A stretch of DNA of 64,000 nucleotides from Engelhardtia mirabilis (GTDB lineage: Bacteria > Planctomycetota > UBA1135 > GCA-002686595): contig NZ_CP036287.1 in assembly GCF_007748095.1 (NCBI RefSeq), positions 5,084,001 through 5,148,000 of the forward strand, written 5' to 3'. Each line of letters begins with the position of its first letter. Position 1 is the stretch's first letter. Below are positions 1-9,522 of the stretch, piece after piece. Made by a program: the position numbers and the translations under genes. The notes under the pieces are model-generated. The model did no database searches and was not told the origin of the DNA. It saw nothing but the letters and a program-made list of their open reading frames with translations.

Positions 1-1195
1 CCACGTCGATCTCGCAGCGGTAGACGCGCAGGTTCGGGTTGGCCCACCAGCTGTTGCTGTCGGGCAGGATCGCCTTGAAGCGCACGCGGCCCTCGAACTG
101 TCGGCCGGGCAGGGCGTCGATACGCACGACGACCTGCTGTCCGACCTCGACCAGCTCGATCACCGACTCGTGCAGCGAGGCCTCGATCGTCATCTGGTCG
201 GACGACGGGATCGAGATGATCTTCTGGCGTTCGCGAACGCTCGTGCCCTCGGCGATCGGATCGTCGCGCCCGCCCATGCGTCCACCGCCGTCGGTCGCGT
301 ACACCACGAGGCCGCCGACGGGGGCGTAGATGCTCGACTTGCCGATCTGGGCCTCGTACTTGGCGAGCTTGTCGCGCTCGATCTGGAGCTTGGCCTCGTT
401 GGTCCGCATGTCGGCCTTGTAGTCGACGAGGCGGGCGTCGGCCTGCAGGCCCACGCGCTCGAGCTCGCGCTCGCTCTCCTCGACGTCAGCCTCCAGAGAG
501 CGGATCTGGCGCGGGTTGTCGTACTCCGCGAGCAGCTCGAGGGTGCGCTTGCGCTCCTCGAGCTGGATCTCGGCCCGGGTGGTCGCGAGCTGGTCGGCCT
601 CGAGCTCGGTGCGGGTGATGAAGCCCTGCTCGTCGAGCCGGCGGGACCATTCGAGCTTGTCCTTGGCGCGCTTGAGTTCTTCCTCCGACAGCAGGATCGC
701 GTCCTCCGCGGCGCGACGCTCCTGGGGCCAATCGCCCTCGACGTACTTCTTCAGATCCTCCTTGGCGAAGTCCAGCTTTCGCCGGGCGGCCGCCAGGTCG
801 CTGAGGTTCTGGCTCTCCTGGATCGCGAGCTGCTGCTGCGACTTGATCGAAGCGCCCTCGGCGTTCTGCACCGAGATCTCCTGGGAGATCTTGCGCTCGA
901 TCAGGTCGGTCGCATCCAGCTCGACAAGGAGGTCGCCGGGCTCGACGCGCACGCCCTCATCGATCAGGAAGAGGATCGTGCTGGAGCCCTCCAGCTCGCT
1001 GGCCAGATCCTCCGAGCGGGCGGCCTTGAGGTTGCCCTTCTCGACCACGTCGACGACCAGGGTCCCGCGGCGCACCGCGACCCCGTCGACGCCCAACCCG
1101 TCTTCACCATCGAACAGCCCGGCCTCGTTGGCCATGTAGCCGCCGCCCGCGAGGGCGGCCAGCAGAACGATCAGGACAATCGGCGTCTTGCTCAT
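1..1195 (-). CDS. HlyD-family periplasmic adaptor (membrane fusion protein), 3' end cut by window edge
   Basis: Translating the minus strand from the ATG at 1195 gives an open frame that runs off the left edge (about 398 residues visible). It starts with a hydrophobic anchor (SKTPIVLIVLLAALAGGGY), followed by a lipoyl-like segment, a long charged Ala/Glu/Arg-rich alpha-helical hairpin (about residues 100-250) and a second beta-rich part containing 'SIYAPVGGLVVYA', the usual beta-barrel entry motif of membrane fusion proteins. The start ATG overlaps the stop codon of the upstream TolC-like gene in an ATGA arrangement, so the two are translationally coupled. The family links an inner-membrane ABC or MacB/RND pump to the outer-membrane channel. 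The pump gene probably lies beyond the left edge. The substrate cannot be read from the sequence. Confidence 0.88.
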   Translation of the reverse strand, partial: MSKTPIVLIVLLAALAGGGYMANEAGLFDGEDGLGVDGVAVRRGTLVVDVVEKGNLKAARSEDLASELEGSSTILFLIDEGVRVEPGDLLVELDATDLIERKISQEISVQNAEGASIKSQQQLAIQESQNLSDLAAARRKLDFAKEDLKKYVEGDWPQERRAAEDAILLSEEELKRAKDKLEWSRRLDEQGFITRTELEADQLATTRAEIQLEERKRTLELLAEYDNPRQIRSLEADVEESERELERVGLQADARLVDYKADMRTNEAKLQIERDKLAKYEAQIGKSSIYAPVGGLVVYATDGGGRMGGRDDPIAEGTSVRERQKIISIPSSDQMTIEASLHESVIELVEVGQQVVVRIDALPGRQFEGRVRFKAILPDSNSWWANPNLRVYRCEIDV

Positions 1196-2922
1196 TCGTC
1201 GTTCTCCGTCAGCGCTTCGAGCGCTTCGTCGTCGGGCCGCAGGGAGTCCTCGTCGACGACGAGTGCCTCGATGTCGCGGTACAGGGCCAGGGTGGCCAGG
1301 TGGTAGTCGACCAGGGCTCTGGTCAGGGCGTCGCGGGCGACGACCAGGTCGTCGCGGGCCTCGAGCAAGTCGCGCGTCTCCACGCGCCCGGCCTCGAAGT
1401 TGAGCGTGGTGCTGTCGACCCGGCGCTCGGCCAGGGCGACCGAGTTCTTCTGGATCTCATAGGCCTGCTTGCGGCTGACCAACTCCCGCAAACTCGCCCG
1501 CAGGGAGAGTTCGATCGAGATCGCCAGGTCCGCGGCCGATCGCTCGGCGGCCTGCAGCGAGACCAGGGCCCCGCGGTAGGAGTTGCGCTCGCTGAGGCGG
1601 TCGATGGGCAGGTCGAGGTCGAGGCCGACGGACCAGAAGAAGCCCTGCTTGTCGTAGGCCAGGGGCTGGCCCGGCTGGCTGGTGGCGTTGACGTCGATGT
1701 CCAGACCGAGGCTGCCGCGCAGGTCGTCGGCGGCGATCATCACGTCGCGCTCGGAATCTTGGATCCGATCGACGGCGTTGCGGTAGTCGAAGCGCCGCGT
1801 GAGGGCCAACTCGATCACCTCGTCGGCCGTGTGGCCCAGGTCTTCGATGCCGCTCTCGACCACACGTTCCAGCTCCGTGCGGTCCAGGGACAACTCGACC
1901 TCGAGCGGCAGCCCGAGGCGGTCCTTGAAGTTGTCGAGCAGCCCCTCGAGGGTCTGGCGCGAGTCGATCACGCTGGTCTCGGCGCGCAGGCGGTCCTGCC
2001 TGGCCTGGTCCACCTGGGTGTCGGAGAGGCGGCCCGACTCGGCCAGGGCGACGTTGCGCTCCGACAGCAGCACCAGGCTCGCCAGGTTGGCCTCGGCGTT
2101 CTCCAGGGTGTCGTAGGCCTGCAGCACCCGGAAGTAGTCCGAGGCGATCGAGAAGGCGAAGGTCCGACGGAAGCGCTCGAAGGAGCGCACCTCGTAGACG
2201 ACGTTGCGTTCGGCCTGGGTCAGGGGCTCGAGGGTGATCGCGCTGCCGAAGCCCGAGAGCAGGGGCTGGGTGATCGAGAACCCGATCGAAGAGGCCGGGT
2301 CCCAGTCCTCGCTGGAGAGCAGCCCGCGGAAGATCGACAGGCCGACGTTCCCGACGATCTGCGCCCCACTGCCGAGCACCCGACTGAAGCCCGCACTGAC
2401 GCTGGCGGCGGCCGAGGTCGCCTCGAGGCCCTCGTTCTGGCCGGTGAGCGTCGCGGAGGCGCCGGCATTCGGCTGGACCCCGAACAGGTAGCGGGCGAAG
2501 GTCAGGTCGAGCGCGGTCAGGTACAGGGACTCCTTGCGCGACTGGACCTCGGTGTCCGTGGCGGCGGAGAGCCGGATGCACTCGACCAACCCGATCGGGC
2601 CCAGGGGCTCGGAGAGGGGGATCTCGCCGGACATGTAGCGCCAGGCCAGGCTCTCGCCATCGGGGTCGATGGTGAAGGCCTCCGGGTCGGCCACAAACTC
2701 GGCGCGACGCTCGGCGATGATCGCGTAGACCTCGTCATCGGCCTGGACGCGGTACTCGTCGGCGCTCAGGCAGCCGCCCGCGGCCAGGGCCACGAACGTC
2801 AGAAGCGCCGCCGGCAGGGGGCGGCGGGCGGAAGGCGGCTCGGGAATCACGTTGGGGGCGGGGGACTGGCCGGCGCCTCGAGGCAGGCCGGCGGGGGGAC
2901 GGTCTCGATCCGCGTACGTCAC
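1192..2922 (-). CDS. TolC-family outer-membrane efflux lipoprotein
   Basis: 576 residues from the ATG at 2922. A lipobox-like signal (ALLTFVALAAGGC) puts the lipidated Cys at residue 51. Starting instead at the GTG at 2850 would put the Cys at residue 27 and give a normal signal peptide, so that start may be the real one. The rest shows two long amphipathic helical repeats with regular Ala/Glu/Arg/Leu spacing and the conserved 'S..DW....SIGFSITQPLL' strand region, as in outer-membrane efflux proteins that form a trimeric channel across the outer membrane and periplasm. It is coupled to the HlyD-like adaptor by a 4-bp overlap (stop 1192-1194, ATG 1193-1195). Together they make two parts of a tripartite exporter. 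Confidence 0.88.
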   Translation of the reverse strand: MTYADRDRPPAGLPRGAGQSPAPNVIPEPPSARRPLPAALLTFVALAAGGCLSADEYRVQADDEVYAIIAERRAEFVADPEAFTIDPDGESLAWRYMSGEIPLSEPLGPIGLVECIRLSAATDTEVQSRKESLYLTALDLTFARYLFGVQPNAGASATLTGQNEGLEATSAAASVSAGFSRVLGSGAQIVGNVGLSIFRGLLSSEDWDPASSIGFSITQPLLSGFGSAITLEPLTQAERNVVYEVRSFERFRRTFAFSIASDYFRVLQAYDTLENAEANLASLVLLSERNVALAESGRLSDTQVDQARQDRLRAETSVIDSRQTLEGLLDNFKDRLGLPLEVELSLDRTELERVVESGIEDLGHTADEVIELALTRRFDYRNAVDRIQDSERDVMIAADDLRGSLGLDIDVNATSQPGQPLAYDKQGFFWSVGLDLDLPIDRLSERNSYRGALVSLQAAERSAADLAISIELSLRASLRELVSRKQAYEIQKNSVALAERRVDSTTLNFEAGRVETRDLLEARDDLVVARDALTRALVDYHLATLALYRDIEALVVDEDSLRPDDEALEALTENDE

Positions 2923-3098
2923 CAGGGACGCCCGCGGGACGGGTCGAGCGAAGATCCGATCGCTCGGGGCAACCTGGGGGGGGGACCCGAGAACTCAGAG
3001 GGGGGTTCGCGAGCCCGCTAGGGTCGCTAAATGCAGCTCTTCGTGGAACTACCAGGTTCCTATCCGAGCCCGCCCGTCCGATTTCGGGGCAGGTCCGA

Positions 3099-3917
3099 TC
3101 AGGCGTCGCGCTGGAGTTCGGCGTGGACCTCGGGTCGGATGCGCCGCGCGACGAATCCGCCCCCTTGCCATGCGAGGGAGACGAGTTCCCGTTTCCAGTA
3201 GAGCATCCACCCACGAGCCTCCCCCTCGGGGCCCGTCCAGGCGTACCAGCGCCAACCGGCGAGCGTCCCGCCCGGACTCACTTGGGTGACGTGCAGGGGC
3301 TCGGGGCGACCGGAGAGGGGTTCGAAGCGCACCACCTCCCCCGTGCCCAACAGGCCCCAACGCTGGCGCTCGATCAGACTCAGGGCGCCCGACCAGCCGC
3401 GCGCGCCCGGGAAGTCGTCGACCCGGCGCTCGTCGGCGGCCCACTGGACCACCTGCGGCTCCCACTCGCGCAGGCGCTCGGCGCGCCCGAGGGGCGGACG
3501 CGCGTCGGGCTGGGGCCAGCGCGCGCGCACGGTCCGACCGGCCCCATGGGCGATCTCGCGGTAGATGAGCTGGCACAGGGAGACCCCGTGCCGCTCCACC
3601 TGGTGCACCCGCATGTCGGGCTCGAACAGGATCAGCTCCTGCTCCGCCTGCCAGGTCCCGCTGGGGCGCTGGAGCCGCACGTGCCGCATGACCCCCAGGG
3701 GCCGATCCGTGGGCCCGGCCCCGGTCGCCCACAAGCCGAAGGTCTCCACCTCGGCCGGGGGCAGGTCCTCGCCGGGCTCCTCGGGCGCCACCAACGGCGC
3801 CGGGAGGGCCGGGACGGGCCCGATCAAGGGCCGCTGGTCCTCGTCCCCCCCACCCCAGGAGGTCGGCAGGCAAGCGGCGATCAGGCCCGCGGCGGTCGCA
3901 AGGCGGAGGGTCCCCAT
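3099..3917 (-). CDS. putative lipoprotein of unknown function
   Basis: 272 residues from the ATG at 3917; the frame stays open further upstream but only as antisense-like low-complexity sequence. The N-terminus (MGTLRLATAAGLIAAC) is a short lipoprotein signal with the Cys at residue 16. The mature part is rich in Trp, Arg and Glu (for example 'WEPQVVQWAADER' and 'WRWYAWTGPEGEARGW') and probably forms a beta-sheet domain. I recognise no family. It lies 98 bp downstream of a GT-C membrane protein gene on the same strand and could be the last gene of that cluster. Confidence 0.65.
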   Translation of the reverse strand: MGTLRLATAAGLIAACLPTSWGGGDEDQRPLIGPVPALPAPLVAPEEPGEDLPPAEVETFGLWATGAGPTDRPLGVMRHVRLQRPSGTWQAEQELILFEPDMRVHQVERHGVSLCQLIYREIAHGAGRTVRARWPQPDARPPLGRAERLREWEPQVVQWAADERRVDDFPGARGWSGALSLIERQRWGLLGTGEVVRFEPLSGRPEPLHVTQVSPGGTLAGWRWYAWTGPEGEARGWMLYWKRELVSLAWQGGGFVARRIRPEVHAELQRDA

Positions 3918-4015
3918 GGGAACCTGATCGGGCCGAGTCGAGCCGCCCTTGAGCCTTCGGCGCCCTGTGCCGCGGCTGCGGCCCGAATCGGTGCCCGCGG
4001 GACAAATCCGGCGAC

Positions 4016-5719
4016 TCAGGGGCGGGTCGGATCCAGCCCGCGCACCAGTTGGACGCTGCCCACCCCCAGCATCAACAGCACGATCAGCACCGCCGGCCAG
4101 ACCCTGCCGTCGAGCCGCTCCTCGAGGTCGACCCAGGCCAGGTGCCGGAAGCCCCGGGAGCGGTCGTGCTGCGGACGCAGCAGCGTGCCGGGCGCGACGA
4201 AGTAGATCTGGCCGGCGTCGAACTCTTCGGGCAGACCCGCTGCGCGGTGGCGGAAGATCCGCCAGTGGGCCCAGGGGGCCGCGAAGCGCCAATCCCACTG
4301 CAGGGCGATGAAGCGGTGTTCGTCGCGCTCGCGCTCGGTGTCGCCCGGCACCGCCGGCCAAACCTCGCGGGCCGCTTGCAGGGCCAGGTCGTGGTGCGTC
4401 GCCTGGTCGACCAGCACGCCCGGCAGGCTGGTGACGACGCCGAACATCAGCAGCACCGGTGCGACCCAGTGGACGCTCTGGGCCCGCAGTTGGTCGAAGC
4501 CCGCCGCCACGGCGAGCCACAGGATGAAGACCGCCGGCAGCAAGTAGCGCGGTCCGTAGGTCCACGCGCCGTGGAAGGTCTGGGTGTGGATCACCGGCAG
4601 GCTGACGACGAGCGCGACCGCGAGGATCAACGCGACGACGACGCGGTCGTCGCGCAGGCGCCACAGACCAATGGGAGCCAGCAGCAGGGCCGGCGCCATC
4701 CACAGCGCCCCCTTGCCCGGGGCGATCGTGACGCCCGCGAGCCCGAGCAGCGGCGGGTAGCTGAAGAACGTGCCCGAGCCGACCGCGGCGCCGTAGCCGG
4801 ACTCGAGCGGATTGCCGAAGCGCGCCAGGTTGGCCCACAGGAGCACCGCCGCCGCGAGCGCCGCCGGCACCGCGAACCAAACCATGTCCATCGCGGCGCG
4901 CTTGCCACCGGCCTGCCCGCCGAGCAGCGGGTTGCTCCACATGCGCTTGCGACCGGCGATCACGATCCAGGCCAGCGCCAGGGCCAACACCAGGGCCACG
5001 GGCGCCGTGAGCACGCGCGTCAACACCATCGCGCCCGCCGCGAATCCCAGCGAAGCCAGCACCCAACGGGCGGGACGCTCGAACTGCCAGAAGGACTCAC
5101 GCACGCGCAGGTGCAGGTGCACGCACACGGCCAACAGGAAAGTGGCCTGGACGTCCGAGAGGTTGTCGCGCGCCTGGGGCCAGGCGAAGGTGCACAGGCC
5201 GTATCCGAGGGCGGCCAGGACCGCCATGCGCCGGGTCACGCTGATGCGACGCGCGATCAGGAACAGCAGCAGGCAGGTCAGCGCACCGCACAGGGGCGTG
5301 CGCCAGCCGACGAGCAGGTGTTCGAAGTACTCCGAGCGCGAGAGGCCGTAGGCCTGGGTCTCCATGTGCCGCGCTTCGAACTGCGGGAAGATCGCGGAGA
5401 TGCCGCGCCCGGCCCAGAAGAACGGCACCCCGGCCAGGGCCTGCCCGATCCCGAACCACGAGTAGAAGCGGCCGCCGGTGCCCTCGCGCACGTCGTAGCG
5501 CAGGGCGATCACGCCCGTGCCCTCGGGCGTCTCGCTCGAAATGGCGAAGCCCTCGCCCAGGGCGAGGCTGCGCGTGGTTTGGAACTCCACCTCCGCGTCG
5601 GGGTTGCCCGGCAGCCCGATGAAGGTCGCCGTGTACACCGCGAGCACCACCAGGAACACCCCCAGGGCACACAGGCGGTCGGCCTGTTGGATCACGGTCG
5701 GGCGCGAGGAGAGGCTCAT
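4016..5719 (-). CDS. polytopic membrane protein, GT-C glycosyltransferase-like
   Basis: 567 residues from the ATG at 5719, which overlaps the stop of the preceding gene as ATGA. It has roughly 10-12 hydrophobic segments, the first at residues 18-36 (CALGVFLVVLAVYTATFIG). A large first periplasmic loop carries acidic residues (PGNPDAEVEFQTTRSLALGEGF) in the place where PMT/ArnT-type GT-C enzymes hold their catalytic Asp. GT-C enzymes transfer sugars from polyprenyl-linked donors on the outer face of the inner membrane. The order and overlaps with the DUF2298-like protein and the sulfatase-like enzyme suggest a shared job in envelope glycan or lipid modification. The donor and acceptor are unknown. 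Confidence 0.7.
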   Translation of the reverse strand: MSLSSRPTVIQQADRLCALGVFLVVLAVYTATFIGLPGNPDAEVEFQTTRSLALGEGFAISSETPEGTGVIALRYDVREGTGGRFYSWFGIGQALAGVPFFWAGRGISAIFPQFEARHMETQAYGLSRSEYFEHLLVGWRTPLCGALTCLLLFLIARRISVTRRMAVLAALGYGLCTFAWPQARDNLSDVQATFLLAVCVHLHLRVRESFWQFERPARWVLASLGFAAGAMVLTRVLTAPVALVLALALAWIVIAGRKRMWSNPLLGGQAGGKRAAMDMVWFAVPAALAAAVLLWANLARFGNPLESGYGAAVGSGTFFSYPPLLGLAGVTIAPGKGALWMAPALLLAPIGLWRLRDDRVVVALILAVALVVSLPVIHTQTFHGAWTYGPRYLLPAVFILWLAVAAGFDQLRAQSVHWVAPVLLMFGVVTSLPGVLVDQATHHDLALQAAREVWPAVPGDTERERDEHRFIALQWDWRFAAPWAHWRIFRHRAAGLPEEFDAGQIYFVAPGTLLRPQHDRSRGFRHLAWVDLEERLDGRVWPAVLIVLLMLGVGSVQLVRGLDPTRP

Positions 5720-7869
5720 CGTGGGAGGTCCGCTTCGGAGCGCGGGAGCTCGTGCCCGGGTGACAAGTAGAGCCGGGCACTGCCGGACTCGAACACGAGG
5801 CGAAAGCCCGAGCGCTCGAGGTCGGCGTCGATCGCCGGGCGCGCGCGGCGCTCGGCCTCGCCCACCAGCATGACGAGCGGGCGCCCACTCTCGAAGACCA
5901 GCTTGCGAGTGGCCTCGTCCCAGGGAGCCGCAGCGCGGTAGAGCTGGGACACGGCCTGCATCCGCCGGGCCGCCGTGGGGTCGCCGGCGTCGAGCACCTG
6001 CGAGGGCCGATCGACCCACAGATCGACGGCGGCGAAGGCCGCGGCCTCGTGGGCCTGCAGGTTGTCGGCGCGGGTGAAGGCGTGGGCCTGTGCGCCGAAG
6101 GCCTCGCCGCGCTCGCGCGCCACGTCGGCGATCAGCGCGGGTGCGAGGGCCCGCAAGCCCGGGTCCGTGGCCAGGAAGTCGTAGGCGGCGACGACGTCGT
6201 CGGCACCAGGCGCACCGCCACCCGCCGGCGACAACCGTCGATCAGCCTCGATCAAGGGCAGGTCCTGGCCGGCCAGGTGCGCGTAGGCACTGGTGCCCAG
6301 GATCAGGTTGGGGATGGCGCCAGCCAGTCCGAGCAGGATCCATGCGCCCGCCACGACCCGCGCCGCGCCGCCCCTGCGCCAGCCGTGGGCGAGCCCTGCC
6401 GCGGCCAGGATCCCCGTCGGGAAGGCGGCCAAGCGCACGAACTTGTACTCGTTGGCATAGGGCAGCTCGACGAAGAGCGCGGCGGCCACGAAGGCCACGC
6501 AGGCCAGGGCCACCAACCCGAGGCTCGCGCGCCGGGCGTCCATCGGCTCGATCTCGCGCCGCAGGCTGCGGTAGCCGATCAACGCCGGCGGCAGGAGCAG
6601 CGCCAGGGGCCCTCCGACCCAGACCAAGCGCGTCGGATCGAAGACGAAGCCGAGGGCCGCGCCGCTGTAGGCCGCGCGCGCCGCTTGCACCAACACCACT
6701 CCGGGCAGGGCACACAGGACGAGCGCCGCCGCGAGGCCGAAGCGTGCCCGCGCGCCGCGCCCGTGGACCAGGGCCGCCAGGCCGACGATGCCGATGCCGG
6801 CGGCGCCGACCAACGGATTGATCGCGAAGCTCGCGCCCAAGTGCAGCGCGGTCAGACCGATCCAGGGCCGGCGGCCGTGGCGCAGGGCGTGCCCCGCGGC
6901 CGCGAAGCCGCCGAGCAACAGGGCCAGGGATGCCGGGTAGGACGACAGGTTGCCGAGCTTCGAGAGGCCGAAGGCCACACGCGGATCCCACAAGAGTCCA
7001 CTGGCGGCCGAGGGCACCAGTTGCTCGCGCAGGGCGGCCAGCAGGGCGCCGTTCGACTCCGGCGTCGCGGTGAAGGTGCCGCGCGCCAGGACGGCGAGGC
7101 CGCCGATGGCGTTCAGGCCGAAGAGCCCGGCAGCGATGGCCGCGAGCTCGCGCCGCCCGTCGCGGAGCAGCACGGCCGCGAGCTGCTGCAGCGCCAGCAC
7201 ATGCAAGACCGCCGCCCAGACACCGATGACGGCGAAGGCCTCGGTCGGAGCGATCCTCGCAGTCCGCATGACGAGGCCGCCGAGGGCGTGCCAAGCCCAG
7301 TAGTAGCCCAGGCCCTCGCCCGCCAACCACGGGTTGTGCGGAGGCAGTCCGCGCTCGGTCGCCAGGGCCAGGCCCGAGTGCAGGAGGCCGTGGTAGCTGA
7401 CCCGCGTCGCGTTGCCGCGCAAGAGCATCCATGCGCTCCATCCGCCGATGGCGAGGGCCAGGGCGATCGCGGCCCAGGCGCCGAACGAGAGCCGCTCGCG
7501 CCGCACGCGCGCGCCGCGACCGACGAGTTGCGACAGCGCCAAGATCACGAGCACCAGGGCCAGGGCTCGGTCGGCCGCCGCCTCCCCCACGAACAGGGTC
7601 GTGCGCGCGGCCACGTCGAGGGCCAGGGCCAGGATCGGCGACAGGAGCCCCGCGTTCAGCACCAACTTGAGCGGCGACGCCGGTCCCGGCGTGGCGCGGG
7701 CCAAGAGCGGCCAAGCGCCGGCCAAGAGCAGCCAGCCCCCACCGACCACGAGCAGCGCCTTCGGCGCGAGTCCCAGCGCCGACAGGGCCGCGCCGATCCC
7801 GAGGGCCAATCCGACCAGAGCCGGGACCGACAGCCCGACGCTCGCCCCCTGGTCCCTGGCCTCGCTCAC
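5716..7869 (-). CDS. large polytopic membrane protein (DUF2298/YYY-like, possible GT-C fold)
   Basis: 717 residues from a GTG at 7869 that overlaps the sulfatase-like stop (GTGA). The first two thirds contain about 15 transmembrane stretches. A loop with 'LPPHNPWLAGEGLGYYWAWH' resembles the signature of DUF2298/YYY membrane proteins, usually written PP.DPW..G....YY. A soluble C-terminal part (about residues 570-717) contains 'AYDFLATDPGLRALAP' and 'RLYLSPG', as in the C-terminal ectodomains of GT-C-like proteins. It is coupled at both ends (GTGA upstream, ATGA downstream), so sulfatase-like protein, this protein and the next GT-C protein are very likely one operon. No enzymatic activity can be assigned. 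Confidence 0.7.
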   Translation of the reverse strand: MSEARDQGASVGLSVPALVGLALGIGAALSALGLAPKALLVVGGGWLLLAGAWPLLARATPGPASPLKLVLNAGLLSPILALALDVAARTTLFVGEAAADRALALVLVILALSQLVGRGARVRRERLSFGAWAAIALALAIGGWSAWMLLRGNATRVSYHGLLHSGLALATERGLPPHNPWLAGEGLGYYWAWHALGGLVMRTARIAPTEAFAVIGVWAAVLHVLALQQLAAVLLRDGRRELAAIAAGLFGLNAIGGLAVLARGTFTATPESNGALLAALREQLVPSAASGLLWDPRVAFGLSKLGNLSSYPASLALLLGGFAAAGHALRHGRRPWIGLTALHLGASFAINPLVGAAGIGIVGLAALVHGRGARARFGLAAALVLCALPGVVLVQAARAAYSGAALGFVFDPTRLVWVGGPLALLLPPALIGYRSLRREIEPMDARRASLGLVALACVAFVAAALFVELPYANEYKFVRLAAFPTGILAAAGLAHGWRRGGAARVVAGAWILLGLAGAIPNLILGTSAYAHLAGQDLPLIEADRRLSPAGGGAPGADDVVAAYDFLATDPGLRALAPALIADVARERGEAFGAQAHAFTRADNLQAHEAAAFAAVDLWVDRPSQVLDAGDPTAARRMQAVSQLYRAAAPWDEATRKLVFESGRPLVMLVGEAERRARPAIDADLERSGFRLVFESGSARLYLSPGHELPRSEADLPR

Positions 7870-9473
7870 TCGGCGCCGTCTTCCGGGTCGGCCCGAGTCT
7901 CGGCACCGGCGCGCCGCGCCTCGTCGCCGTCGATGTAACCCAGCGCCTCGAGCGCTGCCGCCCGATCCGCGCCCAACTCCCGCTGACGCTCCCGATCGAC
8001 CGGCTGGCTGGCGATCCACTGTTGCAGTTGATCGAGCAGCTTGGCGACGACCTTCGGGTGGGCTGCGGCGCAGTCCACGAGCTCGAGCGGATCGCGCTCC
8101 AGGTCGTACAGCGCGAGCGGCGGCACGTGGTACGGCCCCGCCGGCGGGTCGTCCGGTTGCACCCCGTCGGGATTCCAGACCAAGCGCCAGTGCTCGGTCC
8201 GCACGGTGAAGATCGAGTCGCGCCAGTGCCCGAAGGCCGGCGACGGGGCGAACTCGCGCGGGTCGTTCTCGTAGAACGTCGGCAACAGGCTGCGCCCGCT
8301 GGCGTCGTTGGGAGGCTCCAGCTCGAACCAGTCGCAGATCGTCGGCGCCACGTCGGCCAGGGTCACCAGCTCTGCCATCACGCGTCGCCCGGTCAGGCTC
8401 TTCGGGTGCCGGAAGAAGAGCGGCACGTGCAGCACCGACGAGTAGACCGACTTGCTGTGGGCCCAGTAGCGGTTGCGCTGGTAGAGCTCCTCACCGTGGT
8501 CCGCCGCGAAGACGAGCAGGGTGCGCTCGAGGGGGCGCACGCCATCGGGCTCGTCGATGCGGCCGTAGACGTAGAGGAAGCCGTTCAGCAGCCGATTGAC
8601 CCGCGCGATCTCGGCGTCGTAGTAGGAGACGACCTGCTGCACGTCCAAGCCCGACAGGGGCCGATCCTCGGCGTAGGCCGCGTCGAGGAACTCGCGGCTG
8701 CCGTCCGCCTCGCCCTCGTAGTAGGGGTCGACGAACTGCGCGGCGAAGTCCGTGTCCCCCAGGGGCGCCGGGTCGTAGGGCAGGTGCGGCCCCATCAGGT
8801 GCACCCAGGTGAATGTCGGGCGGTCGGGCTCCGCGGCGCGCTGGGCTGTGACCCACTCGCTGGCCGCCGCCAGCACATCGCGATCGCGGTCGCGGTTCGG
8901 ATCGCCGAAGTAGGCCAGCACCTGCTCGGCGGCCGGGAAGAAGCGGTCGAAGCCCTGCTCGATCCCCGAGCCCGGCACCAACAGGCGATTGGCCGTGAAG
9001 CCGCCGGTGGCGAAGCCGGCCTCGCCCAGGCGCTCGGCCAGGGTCACCACGTCGTCGCGCAGCCGGTCGCGATTGTCGACCGAACCGTGCTCGAAGGGCG
9101 TGGCGCCGGTCATCAGCGTCGCGACCGAGGGGAAGGTCTGGCCGCGGGGCGCGAAGGCGTTGGCGAAGGCCACGCCCTGACCCGCCAGGTCGTCGATGGC
9201 CAGGGCGCGCCCGCTGATCCACTCGGCCTCGCCGAAGCCCAGATTGGTGGTGGGCCGCGGGTAGTTCCAGTAGGTGACGTGGTCGGCGCGCAGGGTGTCG
9301 ACGGTGATCAGGAGCACGTCCCGCGGCGGCTCGCCGGGGCGCTTGGCTTCGCGACAAGCGCCCAGGGCGCCGGCTGCGGCCAGCGTCGCGACCAGGGCCA
9401 GGGCCCGCGACCTCCGGCGAGGGTGGGCGACGCCCGGAAGGCGGTGCGTGCGGCGGCAGCTCATGGGCGGCAT
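7866..9473 (-). CDS. sulfatase / alkaline-phosphatase superfamily lipoprotein lacking the formylglycine Cys
   Basis: 535 residues from the ATG at 9473 (a second ATG at 9464 is possible). A signal (ALALVATLAAAGALGAC) gives a lipidated Cys at residue 40. Superfamily metal-site motifs are present: 'LLITVDTLRADH' near residue 54, 'VFAADHGEEL' and the 'PHLPYDP' loop. The nucleophile position reads 'GQTFPSVATLMTG' (Thr113) instead of C/S-x-P-S-R, so classic sulfatase maturation is unlikely. Thr nucleophiles are known in phosphoethanolamine and lipoteichoic acid transferases of this superfamily. It may cleave or transfer phosphate- or sulfate-linked groups at the envelope, in line with the two downstream membrane proteins. 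It diverges from the plus-strand glycosyltransferase gene starting at 9523. Confidence 0.85.
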   Translation of the reverse strand: MPPMSCRRTHRLPGVAHPRRRSRALALVATLAAAGALGACREAKRPGEPPRDVLLITVDTLRADHVTYWNYPRPTTNLGFGEAEWISGRALAIDDLAGQGVAFANAFAPRGQTFPSVATLMTGATPFEHGSVDNRDRLRDDVVTLAERLGEAGFATGGFTANRLLVPGSGIEQGFDRFFPAAEQVLAYFGDPNRDRDRDVLAAASEWVTAQRAAEPDRPTFTWVHLMGPHLPYDPAPLGDTDFAAQFVDPYYEGEADGSREFLDAAYAEDRPLSGLDVQQVVSYYDAEIARVNRLLNGFLYVYGRIDEPDGVRPLERTLLVFAADHGEELYQRNRYWAHSKSVYSSVLHVPLFFRHPKSLTGRRVMAELVTLADVAPTICDWFELEPPNDASGRSLLPTFYENDPREFAPSPAFGHWRDSIFTVRTEHWRLVWNPDGVQPDDPPAGPYHVPPLALYDLERDPLELVDCAAAHPKVVAKLLDQLQQWIASQPVDRERQRELGADRAAALEALGYIDGDEARRAGAETRADPEDGAE

Positions 9474-9522
9474 TCTACGGACGCAGGACGGCGCGCCGCA
9501 GACGCCCGTCGATCCGCACGCG

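Noticed and set aside
3918..5066. Longer version of the lipoprotein at 3099-3917 extending upstream in the same frame
   Set aside because: The extension is antisense-like, overlaps the GT-C gene's coding sequence, and an ATG with an ideal lipoprotein signal lies at 3917.
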